Shown here: piece after piece, positions 47,312 through 58,248 of the stretch | How the letters are laid out: each line of letters begins with the position of its first letter | How positions within the stretch are numbered: position 1 is the first letter of the stretch | Notes under the pieces: generated by a model | The model's database searches: none | Told to the model about the DNA's origin: nothing | The model's input: only the letters and a program-made list of their open reading frames with translations | Translations under genes and position numbers: made by a program | Source of the DNA: Polyporus tsugae | Lineage: Eukaryota; Basidiomycota; Agaricomycetes; Polyporales; Polyporaceae | Length of the DNA stretch: 64,000 nt | Assembly (NCBI GenBank): GCA_024305745.1 | Contig: JAHRBS010000004.1 | Location: forward strand, 62,001 to 126,000 | Direction of reading: 5' to 3'

Positions 47312-49385
47312 ATGGCTGTAAGCTTGCTCCCAACACGTAATCCTACGCATGCATCTGACGTCGGACAACAATTGGGAGCCCACCCTCAATCCAGCCTGGC
47401 GCGACTTCCGGAACACATACTAGGGTGCTCGTGGCCGAACCACCCTCAAAACTGTCCTCGAGAAGCCGCCCCTCGAGTGTTTTCTCCACGTCAAGCAACC
47501 TTGCATTCGAGATCTCGTGCCGGACTTCCTTCCGGAGGGTCTCTTCTTCGAATTCGTGCACGAGGAGTACTTGCTCTTCGCGGACCGTTTTTGGAAGGCT
47601 CGTGAGATGACACAGGTGTCCGACACGCGAGGCTGTTTCCTTCTCGGACAGCGGGGCATTGGTACGTGAGCTTAGTAGTTCCATGGCCATTTTTAACACC
47701 TTTTCCCCATATGTAACATTTCCAGGAAAGTCCTATTTCCTCCTGTTCTTCCTCATGCAGTGTCTGTCACGCGAGGAGACCGTAATCTTCATGTCCTCCC
47801 ATGGGAAGACATACCTCTTCGACGAGTATAGCGCGTCGTCAATGTGGACCTCCGGGTTCGATTGTGATGAGCACCTTCAAGCCACCGTTTCTGACGCTAA
47901 CCGGGTCTGGTCATTGATTCACTGTCCGGACGCGATGGAGCCCATCCCGTCGTCCGTGACCGACGGCTCGCAGAAGGTGTTCTTTGTGGCGGCTGTCTCT
48001 CCAGGCGACTCGCACTGCAAGATGCTGCAGCTGAAAGAGCGACGAACTGTTCGAAACTGGTGGATGCTGCCCTGGTCGGAGGAAGAACTACATGGGCTGT
48101 ACGTACTTCTCACGGCGACCGCTCACTCGCAGGCTAATGTTTTATCTGGGCACCCGTCAGCCTGGTCTCGCTGTGTCGAACCGGATTTGCCTTCAAGTTC
48201 AAAGAACCGCAGCGCTACGCCACGCTCGATGACGCGAGCGTGGTCCGGTCCCTTGTGCGAGACGTCGGCCCCTGCCTCGGGGACGTCCTCTTGTTTCTGA
48301 CAGACCCCGGCTTCCACAAAGAACTGGTTGATGCCGCTGTGTGCCGCTACACTGACGACCTCAGGGCGATCTCCCTCCTCCTGTCCGGGGTAGAGGCACA
48401 CCCAAGCGAGGACCCGCACAAGCTCGTGTTCATCTCGTGGGCGGAGGCGGTCGACCCGGACGCCATCGACAACCTGAGTGACCACGTCATCATCCACTTC
48501 AAGACCCGGGCCATCTACGAGCGCATGCTCACCAAGGTCCTCTCTTTCAGCACTGAAGAGATGCGGGTGAGGCTTTACGATGACTGCAGGCTCGCGAGCA
48601 TGGGGTGGTGGCACTCGGCGTCTCCAGCGGACTTTGCTGACTTCCTGTTCGAGAGCGTGGCCCTGCGTTGCGTGCTCGCCGACCTCAAGTTCACACCGTC
48701 GGACACGACCTTCCGTGATTTTGCGCAGATGACCAGGATAGGCCCGCTCCCGAGCACGGCCAGGACAACACGGGCGAGTGCGAGCGCCCCCATCCGGTTC
48801 GGCTACTGACCAGACGACACGAACGCGCGCCGGACGACGGTCATCATGGACGTCCATCGGCGCATTGAATGGAGGGCGCGGGAGCTGTCCCCGCATCGGT
48901 ACAACGTGTGGAACCAATGGTGTCCTGGGGGTAGTAGTAGAACGGCACGCCCGCGCATCGTGTTCGACCGCATCGAAGATCTGCTAGCCATTGACAGCGA
49001 GGCGCGCTACTGCCCCGCGTCCGCCGCGGACTCGCTGTTCGACGCGTACTTTTTTGTGGCGCCCACCATCTGGGCGGTCCAGATCGCAATGAAGCCATGG
49101 GAGGACAACAGTGTAGACTCATGCAGGCGGTGGGTTCGACACGCTCACGCGGCTGAGGGATCTCGCTGGGCAGACATGGTCTCAGCCTCGGTCTCTGGTC
49201 AACGTCAAGTACGTGATCATTGTGCCGTACGAAGAGCCCGGGTTTGGGGTGGAGTGGCGCTTGCCCGCAAGGTTTGAGGAGTATCCGGGTGAGGTGTTCA
49301 TCCAGTTCTTGGACGTCGATGTATTTGGGGGGAGGGTTGCGGACGTGTTGGGGGTGGCTTGGCCGACTGATGGTTACGGTGGATG
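47312..49385 (+). pseudogene. Crinkler-like (CR) NTPase-nuclease family gene, copy D, two stops and a frameshift
   Basis: Exon 1 is ATG-GCT. Exon 2 has WRDFRNTY, then TAG (47429-47431) where copies A, E and F have Trp, then GARGRTTLKTVLEKPPLE. The P-loop GQRGIGKSYFLLFFLMQ spans an intron; TYLFDEYSA, VWSLIHCP, NWWMLPWSEEELHGL, VGPCLGDVLLFLTDP and ADFLFESVALR follow. A TGA (48807-48809) replaces an expected Arg. The nuclease-like domain IWAVQIAMKPWED is followed by a frame change near 49110-49130 and then VNVKYVIIVPYEEPG and VFIQFLDVDVFGG. The Arg/Lys-rich tail seen in copy E is missing. It is closest to copy E along its whole length. Confidence 0.6.
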
Positions 49386-49561
49386 ACGGGCATGCTACCA
49401 GCACTGGGATGGTTGGGAAGACAGTGGCCGGCAAGACTGAACAAGGGGAAAGCGTCAAGAAGCCGAAGAATACCGTGGATGGTGATGCTGATTCAGACTG
49501 GTACTGCGTCCTGCAGGATATGGAACAGTTATTTTGTACATGGAGTGTATCCCCGTCCTAC

Positions 49562-49597
49562 GCAAGGATATATAGCAAGGATATATAGCAAGGATAC
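49562..49597 (+). repeat. 13-bp tandem repeat, about 2.8 units
   Basis: GCAAGGATATATA is repeated head to tail twice, followed by a partial GCAAGGATAC. Confidence 0.85.
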
Positions 49598-49627
49598 AGT
49601 GCAGCTTTCGAACAAGGTCCTGATTAT

Positions 49628-49657
49628 CACGTGATGCAATACTAGGGTTAGGGCTTA
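49628..49657 (+). repeat. R1 head, copy d (left part, interrupted by transposon)
   Basis: CACGTGATG, then CTAGGGTTAGGGCTTA, breaks off at the TA where the transposon is inserted and resumes at 51053. Confidence 0.8.
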
Positions 49658-51052
49658 TTACTGTTTTCAAAATGATACGGAATCGCATTTCTCGCGCACT
49701 GCCTGGGCGCTCGTTCCAACGGTCGGGCTGGGCAGTGCGATCGGCGCTTAAGCACACTGGTTGTTCCGAGTCGTCGATTCCCTCATCCCTCCCTCTGGAT
49801 TCGCAATGGCTCGCAGGAAGGTATCAACTGATCTCAAAGCCCGCATACCCGTCTTGTTTCTTGACCAGAGGCGCTCTGTTGCGGAAATCTGCGAGATTCT
49901 GGGTGTTGCAAAGAGTATGGTGTACCAGACTCTAGCATACGTTCGGCAATATGGGACACCTCAAAACCCCCTCGCGAGACAAGCTGGCCGCCCCCGTGTC
50001 CTTACGGGGGAACATATCCAATTCATCCGCACCCTCCTTGATGAGAAGCCTACCCTCTACCTCGATGAAATCCAGGACCACCTTACTCGCACGTTTGGCA
50101 TCCGCGTCTCCCTCGCCACACTTGTCCGCACCCTCCGTTGCATCCGCTACTCATCAAAGGCTGTTGTGAAGGGGGCAGCTGAGCAAGACGACCTTCTGCG
50201 CGCTGCTTTCATGAACCGCATCGCATTGGAGGTCCCTGACCCATCTATGCTCATGTTTGGTGATGAAAGTGCAGTCGATCAACGGGCAGCAATCCGCAAA
50301 CGTGGATGGGCACCCCTGGCTTCACGCTGCGTTCAAAGATCCTGCTTTGTCCGAGGACAGCGATATTCATTGCTCCCCATCCTCACAATTGATGGCCTCG
50401 TGACCTTCAAAGTGTTTGAGGGTTCCGTCACAAGCAAGCGGTTTGTGGAATTTCTCCGCGAATTTGTGGTATGCTCCATGTATATGTCTGAATTATGCAC
50501 ATCATGCTAACTCTTTCATAGATTCCACTCGCCACACCATATCCTGGCCCACGAAGTGTGTTGATTTTGGACAACTGTAGTATTCATCACGCAGAAGCCA
50601 TGCGGGCACTGGTTGAAGATGAGGCTTGTGAGTTATAAGGTGTCAATGATTTTGTTACTAATGCTCACAGTCACTTTGTAGTGTGCAAGCTTATCTTCCT
50701 GCCACCGTACTCCCCCGACAGAAATCCTATTGAACTCGCTTTCGGGTTTATCAAATCACAGCTCCGCCGAGCGAACCACGAGCTAGTTGTCTCGGACATT
50801 AGCGAGGCATGCTACAAGGTCACACCGGAGATGGCGAGAGGATGGTTTAGATGTGCGGGGTATATGTAACTGATGAAACAACGCATCTACCGTACATAAG
50901 CTAGCAATGTAACCCACCCGTCGTCGAGTCGGACGTCTCACCGGGACTGAGCGCCCACGGAGAAAGGACATAGGCGCCCTCGCCTCAACCGGACCTGGGC
51001 GGCTAGGGCGCGATGGCGAAAACGCGATTCCGTATCAATATGAAAACAGTTA
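49658..51052 (+). mobile_element. Tc1/mariner-type DNA transposon, apparently complete
   Basis: The 1,395-bp element has imperfect terminal inverted repeats of about 35 bp: TTACTGTTTTC, then TGATACGGAATCGC, matched by GCGATTCCGTATCA, then GAAAACAGT-TA at the right. TA lies directly outside both ends (49656-49657, 51053-51054). Removing the element and one TA restores GGGCTTAATTGGTCG, the exact sequence found uninterrupted in the R1 copy at 54364-54378, so the insertion point is certain. Confidence 0.93.
49806..50869 (+). CDS. Tc1/mariner-superfamily transposase (three exons, no lesions)
   Basis: This DDE transposase cuts and pastes the element that contains it. Start MARRKVSTDLKARIPVLFL (49806) is preferred because the in-frame ATG at 49761 is close to the terminal repeat. 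A helix-turn-helix region follows (VAEICEILGVAKSMVYQTL), then GRPRVL and VSLATLVRTL. Catalytic blocks are FGDESAVDQ (first Asp, about 50260), LILDNCSIHH (second Asp, about 50565) and LPPYSPDRNPIE (Glu, about 50730), with about 35 residues between the last two. Two introns (50469-50521 and 50627-50681) have good GT-AG ends. The frame is fully open from start to stop, in contrast to all CR genes around it, so the element may be young and possibly active. Confidence 0.9.
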
Positions 51053-51200
51053 TAATTGGTCGACCAAACACTTTTTTGTCGGGCATCGGCCGAGATTTGC
51101 CAAGGGTGCCGCAAACATAATACCGACCTCGACTATGCCTTCCTCTTTGCGTCGGCCGCTCTAATGTTTCTCAGGATCCCTGCTGCCTGCAACATCGGGT
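51053..51200 (+). repeat. R1 repeat, copy d (right part)
   Basis: It resumes TAATTGGTCGACC, CACTTTTTTGTCGGGCATCGG and TTTGCCAAGGGTG. Similarity to the other R1 copies weakens after about 51110, though the TTCCTCTTTGCGTCG words continue to about 51165. Confidence 0.75.
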
Positions 51201-51270
51201 GAGTCCGTTATGATCAGTCTCCCTCACTATGTTCCGAGCTCACATTCCCCACGCAAAGTTGGCCATGTCA

Positions 51271-51352
51271 ACCGACCATGGCGATGCCAGATACGAACCG
51301 CATGTTGAGTTTCAGAAACCGACCATGGCGATGCCAGATACGAACCGCATGT
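51271..51352 (+). repeat. 35-bp direct repeat, two copies 47 bp apart
   Basis: The word starting ACCGACCATGGCGATGCCAG occurs at 51271-51305 and, perfectly repeated, at 51318-51352. The region between the transposon and CR copy E holds nothing else I recognise. Confidence 0.9.
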
Positions 51353-51833
51353 GCGATGAGGGACGAACGCGACACGTCCAACTCCAGAGATGACTGACGG
51401 CTTGCGCAAGAGGCACTCCGCCCCCGTCTTCGCCGGCGTGTACGCGTTGCACGGTCTCTGTATGTCGTCATCCAAGCTATAGCCTGAGGAGATGATAGCC
51501 TTGGGGAAAACGCTCTCGAGCTTAATGGGCAGGCGGTCTCGACGTCATTTATCTGCTGTGAGTTTAGCTGCCTCAGCCACAAGTTCCACTACCGCCTCGG
51601 ACTGACAGAACACCGAAAATACTCATCCGCGATGTTCAAGGTGGGTCTCGCCATCACCGGCACAACCTGCTCCTCTCCGGTCTCGATCGAAACACATATC
51701 GGTTGACATGAATGAAAGTGCGCGCAATCTCTCCTCTCTCCCCATCTCTCACCCTCTCTCTACCGCTCTCGAAAGTTGCTGCCTGCTGCACCTTCTAACG
51801 CCATATCCTTGTCTGCAGACGAAAGTTACAGTC

Positions 51834-54112
51834 ATGGCTGTAAGTTTACTGTACATAATCCTATGTCAGCCCCTAACATCGAAGCCTCCAGACCCAAGCC
51901 TCTTACCGTGACTGTTGGAATCCCGTCAACAATCGCGGCCTGTGCGAGTTCCGGGACACGTACTGGGGTACCCGTGGTAGAGCTGCCCTCAAGGCTGTCC
52001 TCGCGAGGCCGCCCCTTGAGCGCTTTCTCCACTTTCCACAAACCGCTGTCCAAAATCTCTTCCACTTGGACCTTCCGGACGGCGTTTTCTTCGTGCGCGA
52101 GGATCACAGGCTCCTCGCCGACCGTCTTCGGAAAGCTCGCCAGGAGAAGACAGTGTTCAAGATGCAAGGCTGCTTACTGCTCGGACAGCGGGGCATCGGT
52201 ACGTGGTCTGGATTGTGATCCCTCTGCCGGCTCTTCTGAGAACCGATATCCCAGGGAAGACGCACTTTTTGCTGTTCTTGTTGATGCAGTGCCTCTCGCA
52301 CGAGGAGACTGTCCTCTTCACGTCTTCATCCGGACACACCTATCTCTTCGATGAACATGGCATAGCAAAGACTCGCGAGACCAAGTTCGATTCCTGCATT
52401 CACGTCCCAGAAGACGTCCCTGGCCCCTCCCAGAGACTGTGGTCGTTGGTCGACTGTTCTGCGGCAAAGGAACTGATCTCCGCATCGCTGACCGATGGCA
52501 CACGGCAGCTATTCTTCGTGGCAGCCGCCCGCCCGGACGTATCGCGCTGCGGAGAACTGAAAGGGCGATTCAATGTCCGGGAGTGGTGGGTGCCGCATTG
52601 GACAGAGGCCGAGCTCCGCACGCTGTACGTACGGTGTTCTATTCCAATGCCTGTAGGCTAACACGTGACACTCTATCTGGGCACTCGTTAGCTTGGCTTC
52701 GCTACCTCCGAGCCAGTTCCCTCTCAGGCGACAGGAACTTGACCGGCAACCACTCTCCTATCCCCACACGGTCCGATCGCTCATGCGGGATGTCGGCCCG
52801 TGTCTCGACGATTGCCTGCTCTATCTAACGGTCCCCGGCCAACTCGAAGGTCTCGTGAACGCCACACTGTTACAGTATACTAGCTTCAAAGCGATCTACA
52901 GCCTCCTGTGCGGGCTAGACCCACGCACAAACGAGGACTCGCACGAGCTCGTGCTCATCTCTCGGACGGCGCCCGTTGATCCGGACGCGATCGACAACAA
53001 CGACCGCGTCGTCGCCCGTTTCAAGACCCGCGCCATCTACGAGGGCGTGCTCACCAACGTCCTAGCCCTCTCCACCGAGGAGACGAAACAGCTCTACGCC
53101 ATTTTCAGGGCCAACGGCGCCCCTCCCCAGTGGGGCGGCCCACGCTTCTTCACAGCCGACTTTTCCGACCTGCTGTTCGAGAACATGGCCATCCGCTACG
53201 TGCTCGCCGAGCCCGACTTCGCGCCGTTCTACCATTCCTTCGCGCGCATGATCCGGCAGTCCCCACCTCCCAGCACCGGCACGATTCAAGCGACGCGGCG
53301 GGCGCGGCCGACATCCCCAGTCCAGTTCGTATACCGGCACCACGCTGCGGACGGAGTCGGCCGGCGGACGACGGTCGTCGTCGACGCCGCCCGGGGGCGC
53401 GTCGCGTGGTGCGGAGCGGCCCCCCCTGGAGTATTCGGGGGGTCCACAGCCCCAGGAGCCCTGGCCCTGTTTCCCGCGGCGGCCCGGGCACAGCGGCGGG
53501 ACGTTCGACAGCGTCGAGGATCTCCGCATCGAGGACGGCGCGTTCTGCCGCTGCTCGCGGACCGGGAACGTGACGTCTGGCAACCCCGACTCGGACTCGG
53601 ACTCGGAGTCGCTGTTCGACGCGTACTTGCTCCGTGTCCATGCCAAGGTCAAGGAGGTTGTGCTGTGGGCGATCCGTATCGCGACTGGGCGGCGGGACGA
53701 CACTGGCAGCCTTAGCCTCGCGATGGCGCCGAGTCCTCAGAGCGGCGGAGGGGGGTTCGCGGCGATCGCGCGGCTGAAGGAGCGTGTGCGCGAGTGGTCC
53801 CGGGCCTGCGATGGGGACACGGCGGTCTACGTGAACTACGTGATCATCGTGCCGTACGAAGAGCCAGAGCCTGGGTTCGGGGTGGAGTGGCACTTGTCTG
53901 CGGGGCTCGACGAGCATCCGGGAGAGGTGCATGTGCAATTCTTGGACGTCCGTGCGTTCGGAGGGAGCGTTGCGGATGTGCTGGGAGTGCCCAGGCCGGA
54001 CTTGGCTCTCGACTCGGAGGCAGATGATGACACGCCGGCCACTGGTGCGACGGGTAGGGGTGGAGCGTCTGGGAAGACGAGGGGCAAGCGCACGCGGGAG
54101 GAGATGGAGTAG
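51834..54112 (+). pseudogene. Crinkler-like (CR) NTPase-nuclease family gene, copy E, nearly intact (one apparent frameshift)
   Basis: Exon 1 is ATG-GCT. Exon 2 reads TQASYRDCWNPVNNRGLCEF, then DTYWGTRGRAALKAVLARPP. The P-loop GQRGIGKTHFLLFLLMQ spans an intron (52199-52254), followed by TYLFDEHGI, LWSLVDC, VREWWVPHWTEAELRTL, VGPCLDDCLLYLTVPG and ADFSDLLFENMA. Then VQFVYRHH and TTVVVDAARGRVAWCGA lead to a change from one frame to another between about 53420 and 53500, in a C/G-run-rich stretch. The nuclease-like part is open in the new frame: SLFDAYLL, VVLWAIRIATGRRD, VNYVIIVPYEE, VHVQFLDVRAFGG. It ends in a basic KTRGKRTREEME tail that could be a nuclear signal. A missed intron or a sequencing error could explain the shift, so this is the copy most likely to be functional. 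Confidence 0.6.
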
Positions 54113-54343
54113 AGGTGTGGCACTGGCAAGACTATGGCGAAGCCTGAGAGGATGTGAGGGATACGGACGGCGGATTGTATTGTACATCATTATATCCCTC
54201 GTCACTGCATGAACGATTGGACCAGGGTACATATATTCTGGATTTCATGTACATAGTCTAGTCCGCTAGATTTCATGCTCTGAGGACGTGTACTCATGTA
54301 GCGTTCAAAGTTAAGTCGTTGTCTATGTCCAGAGTCAACTGCA

Positions 54344-54785
54344 TTACGTGATATTAACTAGGGTTAGGGCTTAATTGGTCGTCTCCCGATGCCCGACGAA
54401 AAAGCGTTTGGTCTTTGCCAAGGGTGGACAGCCACATCGTCCTCTCTTCTCTCCATTTGCGTCGTCTGCTCTGGCTGCTCTTTCTCGCATCTGACTTCGT
54501 CGAATTGACTGCGCTTGCGGATTCCACTCTCTGCGGCCTTGCGAACACGGCTCGCCTGCCTGAGCAATCAATCGACTTAACTTCTTGTCTGGGGATTCAA
54601 GAAACAGATTGTCAGCGAAGATCAAGGCCGGCGTAGGATCCAATGGGTTCGATAGGAGAGCGATCGCGGTGCAGATTGTAAAGCGGACGTTTGACGGAGG
54701 CCATGTGCACGTACGTAAACCATTTGAGACTAGTAGCTTTTCAAGGACATGTATGCGGTTATGCTCCCCTGTGAAGCTTCTCATC
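54344..54785 (+). repeat. R1 interspersed repeat, copy e (full length, carries the empty transposon site)
   Basis: TTACGTGATATTAA, CTAGGGTTAGGGCTTAATTG, GACGAAAAAGCG, TTTGCCAAGGGTGGACAGCC and the long shared body end in CTGTGAAGCTTCTCATC. It is nearly identical to copy b (24374-24885) over about 370 bp. It starts about 230 bp after the stop of CR copy E and directly precedes a truncated CoA ligase. Confidence 0.8.
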
Positions 54786-54978
54786 TATCATATATGTTGA
54801 ATGCATTTTGAACCATTCCTCCTGTGTGTTCTTCTGTTTCAGCATGTCTTTCCGTCCTTCCCTCTTCTTCCGTGCCAGTTGCGCGTGGTAGCAGGGACTC
54901 GTTCCGTGCTCTCGAGACGGAACACGTTCACCCACGTCTTCCTTCGACAACTGCCGTAGCTGCATGCGCCGGATTCGC

Positions 54979-56186
54979 AGCATGGTGCACCCGCAGGTGG
55001 TGTTGCCCTGCAAGGTGGGCCTTCGCATCAAATACCAGTCCAGCGCGTTCAAGGTAGTTACAACGGCTCCAGCACCCCCTGACCAAGCAGTACGATCTCT
55101 CCAGCGTGCGGTACTGCGTAGTCAGTGCCGCGCCGCTCTCTCCCGAGCTGAGCGCGGAGCTCGGGAAAGTGTTCCCGGACGCGCCCCTCGGACAGGGATA
55201 CAGTACGTGCAGCACTACCCTCGTCTCATCATACCCGATGTCGCGCTGAGCATGCTGCATCACCCACCTGCAGGAATGACCGAAATGTCGTGTATCATCT
55301 CGACTGTAAGCACCCTCCCCCCTGTCCAGACTATCATCATCGGTAATCGGTGGCTGACTTTGTGTTTGGGGACGAAGTTCCTGACCTCGCAGAAAGTGGG
55401 CGTGCTCGGCAGCGTCGGCGTGTTCCCGCCGGGGACGATCGCGAAGGTCGTGAACGCGAACGGCGAGCTCGCGCACGCCGGCGAGAGTGGGGAGCTGCTC
55501 GTCCAGGGCGCGCAGCTCGCGGTGGGGTACTACCGCAACCCGAAGGCGTGAGTCCGGACTCCGAGATGCCTCGCCACACCGTGATCGTGGACTGACGGCG
55601 AAAATGCATAGCCCTGAAGATGTGTTCGACAATGGGTGAGCTTTGACTGGGAGCCCGCGAGACGTACGCAATACGCATTAGATACTGACGAAGCACCAAG
55701 GTAGCTCCGCACTGGGGACGAAGTCCAACCTCTTCATCGTGGACCGTATCAAGGTATGCAGTCAATGGCACCTCCTCCTGTCTTGCCTTGACCGCTGACG
55801 ACGCCTTAAAGGACTTCATCAAAGTGAAGGGCCTGCAAGTCGCCCCGTCCGAGCTCGAGGGACACCTGCTGAGCGACCCGGACGTGGCGGACGCTGCGGT
55901 CATCGGCGTTCCCGATGAGTACTCGGGGGAGCTGCCCCGCGCATACGTGGTGCTGATTCCTGAAGCCCGAGGTTGCCACTTTGTACGCCATCATAACACA
56001 GCTAAGCACGCACTAATCGGAGGTCAGACGGTTGCGTCAGCGGCGGCCAAATACAAGCGGGTGGAGGGCGGGATCGAGTTTGTCGACGCGATACCGAAGA
56101 ACGCGAGTGGGCCCGGGAAGATCCTCCGACGTGTCCTCAGAGAGCAAAGCCGGCGATCTGGTGCGCATGCTCGCGCACGGCTGTGA
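54979..56186 (+). pseudogene. 3' half of a CoA ligase gene (5' truncated)
   Basis: It begins at the exon MVHPQVVLPCK and continues with [95 protein letters not shown] and DAIPKNASGPGKILRR to the stop at 56184-56186, ending ARL like the full copies. The AMP-binding P-loop and everything before it are missing. The [11 protein letters not shown] exon is damaged (SSALGTKSNL), the Gly-Lys motif has two extra residues (SGPGK), and one intron region near 55965 reads through. It lies between R1 copies e and f. Confidence 0.85.
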
Positions 56187-56618
56187 TGACGCGGGGCGTC
56201 GTCACAACTTGGCGTACTGCAACATCGCATGGATGGTGCTGCATACCCATAACCCCATGTGACGCGCACCTGCAGTAGGCTATACGCATTGGTTGCGCGC
56301 GCGTTTGCCCGCTGCCACACTGTTCGCCTTGTTCTACCACCGTCGCTAATTAATGGGATCTCGCGGCCGGTAGACATGCAACTTGATGCATGCCAAGACC
56401 CAAGATCTCCGAGTACTTGGGCAGGGTTGAATCGAGCAGGACGTGGTACGGTCCTCCGGGTCGATCCGTGCTAGTGCCATGGTATACGGTCATGGTATCC
56501 GAGGAGTAGTGAACGCCTAGTATCGCGGTGCTGATTCTTCTTCCATACTACATAATTCCGGGCGGTAGAATATGTAGTTTTGCGCCATTCATGATCGCGT
56601 GCAGTGAGTCAAATGTAT

Positions 56619-57115
56619 TACGTGATGCTGCTAGAGGGTTAGGGTTTATTTGGTCCACCTGGCCCGATCCCCGACGAAAAAGCGGACGGATTTTGGTCGT
56701 ACGAGCCCAGGGTGGACAGCCACAGCTCTCGTCCGATCGCGAGTCAACGTTGTCGGGATCGTCTTCCTCTTTGCGCCATGCCCGAGCTCTCGTATATTCC
56801 TCTCGCTCGTGCCTTGCTTTGCTGCGTCCGCTGTGCCTGCTGATTCCACCGCGGTCTTGCGAAAACGGCTAACTTGAGTCTGAGCGACTTGACTTCCGTC
56901 CGGTGCGGAGCCTCGGATCTGGCTACCAGCGAAGATCAGAGCCAATATACAGTAGCATCCCGTGGATTTGCTGGAAGATGGATAGCGCTGTAATTGTGGA
57001 CCTAAAGTAAAGCAGGGGTTCGGGGGGAGTCATGGACACGTACGTCACTGCGTTCGACAGCTCTTCGTGCAGTCTATGCTCTCGATTCGCATATCTGTAC
57101 CTCCGTTGTGAAGCC
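56619..57115 (+). repeat. R1 interspersed repeat, copy f (diverged)
   Basis: TTACGTGATGCTG, GAGGGTTAGGGTTTATTTGG, CCCGACGAAAAAGCGGACGG, AGGGTGGACAGCCACAG, then a diverged body with CAGCGAAGATCAGAGCC and GGACACGTACGT, ending CTCCGTTGTGAAGCC. Landmarks are in the same order as in copies b and e. Confidence 0.65.
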
Positions 57116-58135
57116 TGGTGTAGGAATTCAGCAATATCATCCGGACTTTCTCATATTCTATCCCTCCAGAATGTTCTTCTGTATCGACATATCTCTCTTC
57201 TTCTGTGGTGGTGACCCCTCCCACTCCGCGCCCGTCATGGCCTTCTGTGCGGTGACTCGCTTCCTCCCTCTCCACCTGGTGTCCTACAGCCTTTCCCAGT
57301 CTTCCAGGGGAAGTTTATCATGTCGGGGTTCCCATCGTTCACGCACATCACAATCTCGAGTCCCTCGTTTACTTACGTGGAAGTGATTGGAAGTACGTTT
57401 CCTGTTCGTCTCCCTCACTGTATGCACTCTGACACTGCTGGTGGCCATGGTGTTCAAGACTTTTTCCCGCTACCACTACATATATTTAACGCTCCTTTAC
57501 GGCACTTCTTGATCTCAGCCAGATTTTTTCCACACCACCGCCGACTTCAGCTTCCTCTACCTCAGCGTCTGAGCCATGGGTCGTGTCGGCGCGTCACCGT
57601 GACGTTAACAACAACGAGTGGCTCGCCCCCGACGGGGACGTAAGTAGTAACTACAACTAGTAACTAGTAAGCATTACTGCCCTAACATCGTGACGGACTC
57701 TTTTGACGTGCCCTTCGAATTCCTTTACGTCAGATACGGTAAATCCATGCTTTCGGAAGGTGTATTGCACGTCCCCGTCTTCCAAGACAGCATAAGGGGG
57801 TTCCGTCAGGCCCCTTCGAGTAATACAACACCGACTACAACGCCGACCAGGGCAGGTGTCAACTAAGCTTCTCTCACTGCACCCCATGATCATATCCACC
57901 CTCGGGCATCGGTGACCGAACGCTTCTGCTTCCTCCCCCATTGTCTGTCTCAAAGCTTAGACGTTTGAACCTTCAGGGAAACGAAGAGCCTCGGGGGTTT
58001 CACCCGGTTGACTGGGAGTCGGAGAACGGATGTTATTGAACCGGGGATAACGGATAACGGATGATATAAGACCGACTCAGTACTTACGCGTAACGCTATG
58101 TACTCGGAGCCTGTGGCGCTTGATCCCCACCTCCA
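57116..58135. other. Region between R1 copy f and CoA ligase copy 2
   Basis: No domain-bearing ORF. A short block CGGATAACGGATAACGGATG (58043-58062) is a micro-tandem repeat. The right end is the CoA ligase promoter. Confidence 0.4.
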
Positions 58136-58142
58136 TATATAG
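58136..58142 (+). promoter_or_regulatory. TATA-like box of CoA ligase copy 2
   Basis: TATATAG lies 107 bp upstream of the ATG at 58249, followed by AGCACCTCCATCA, which is also present upstream of the fragment at 25027. Confidence 0.6.
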
Positions 58143-58248
58143 CATAGCACCTCCATCATGTCACCGCGCATATCCTTGTCCTTTACTATCCTCCACCGCC
58201 GCCTTCCTCTCTAGAGTCTAGATTCCGTCGCGTTGCCCTGTTTTCGCC

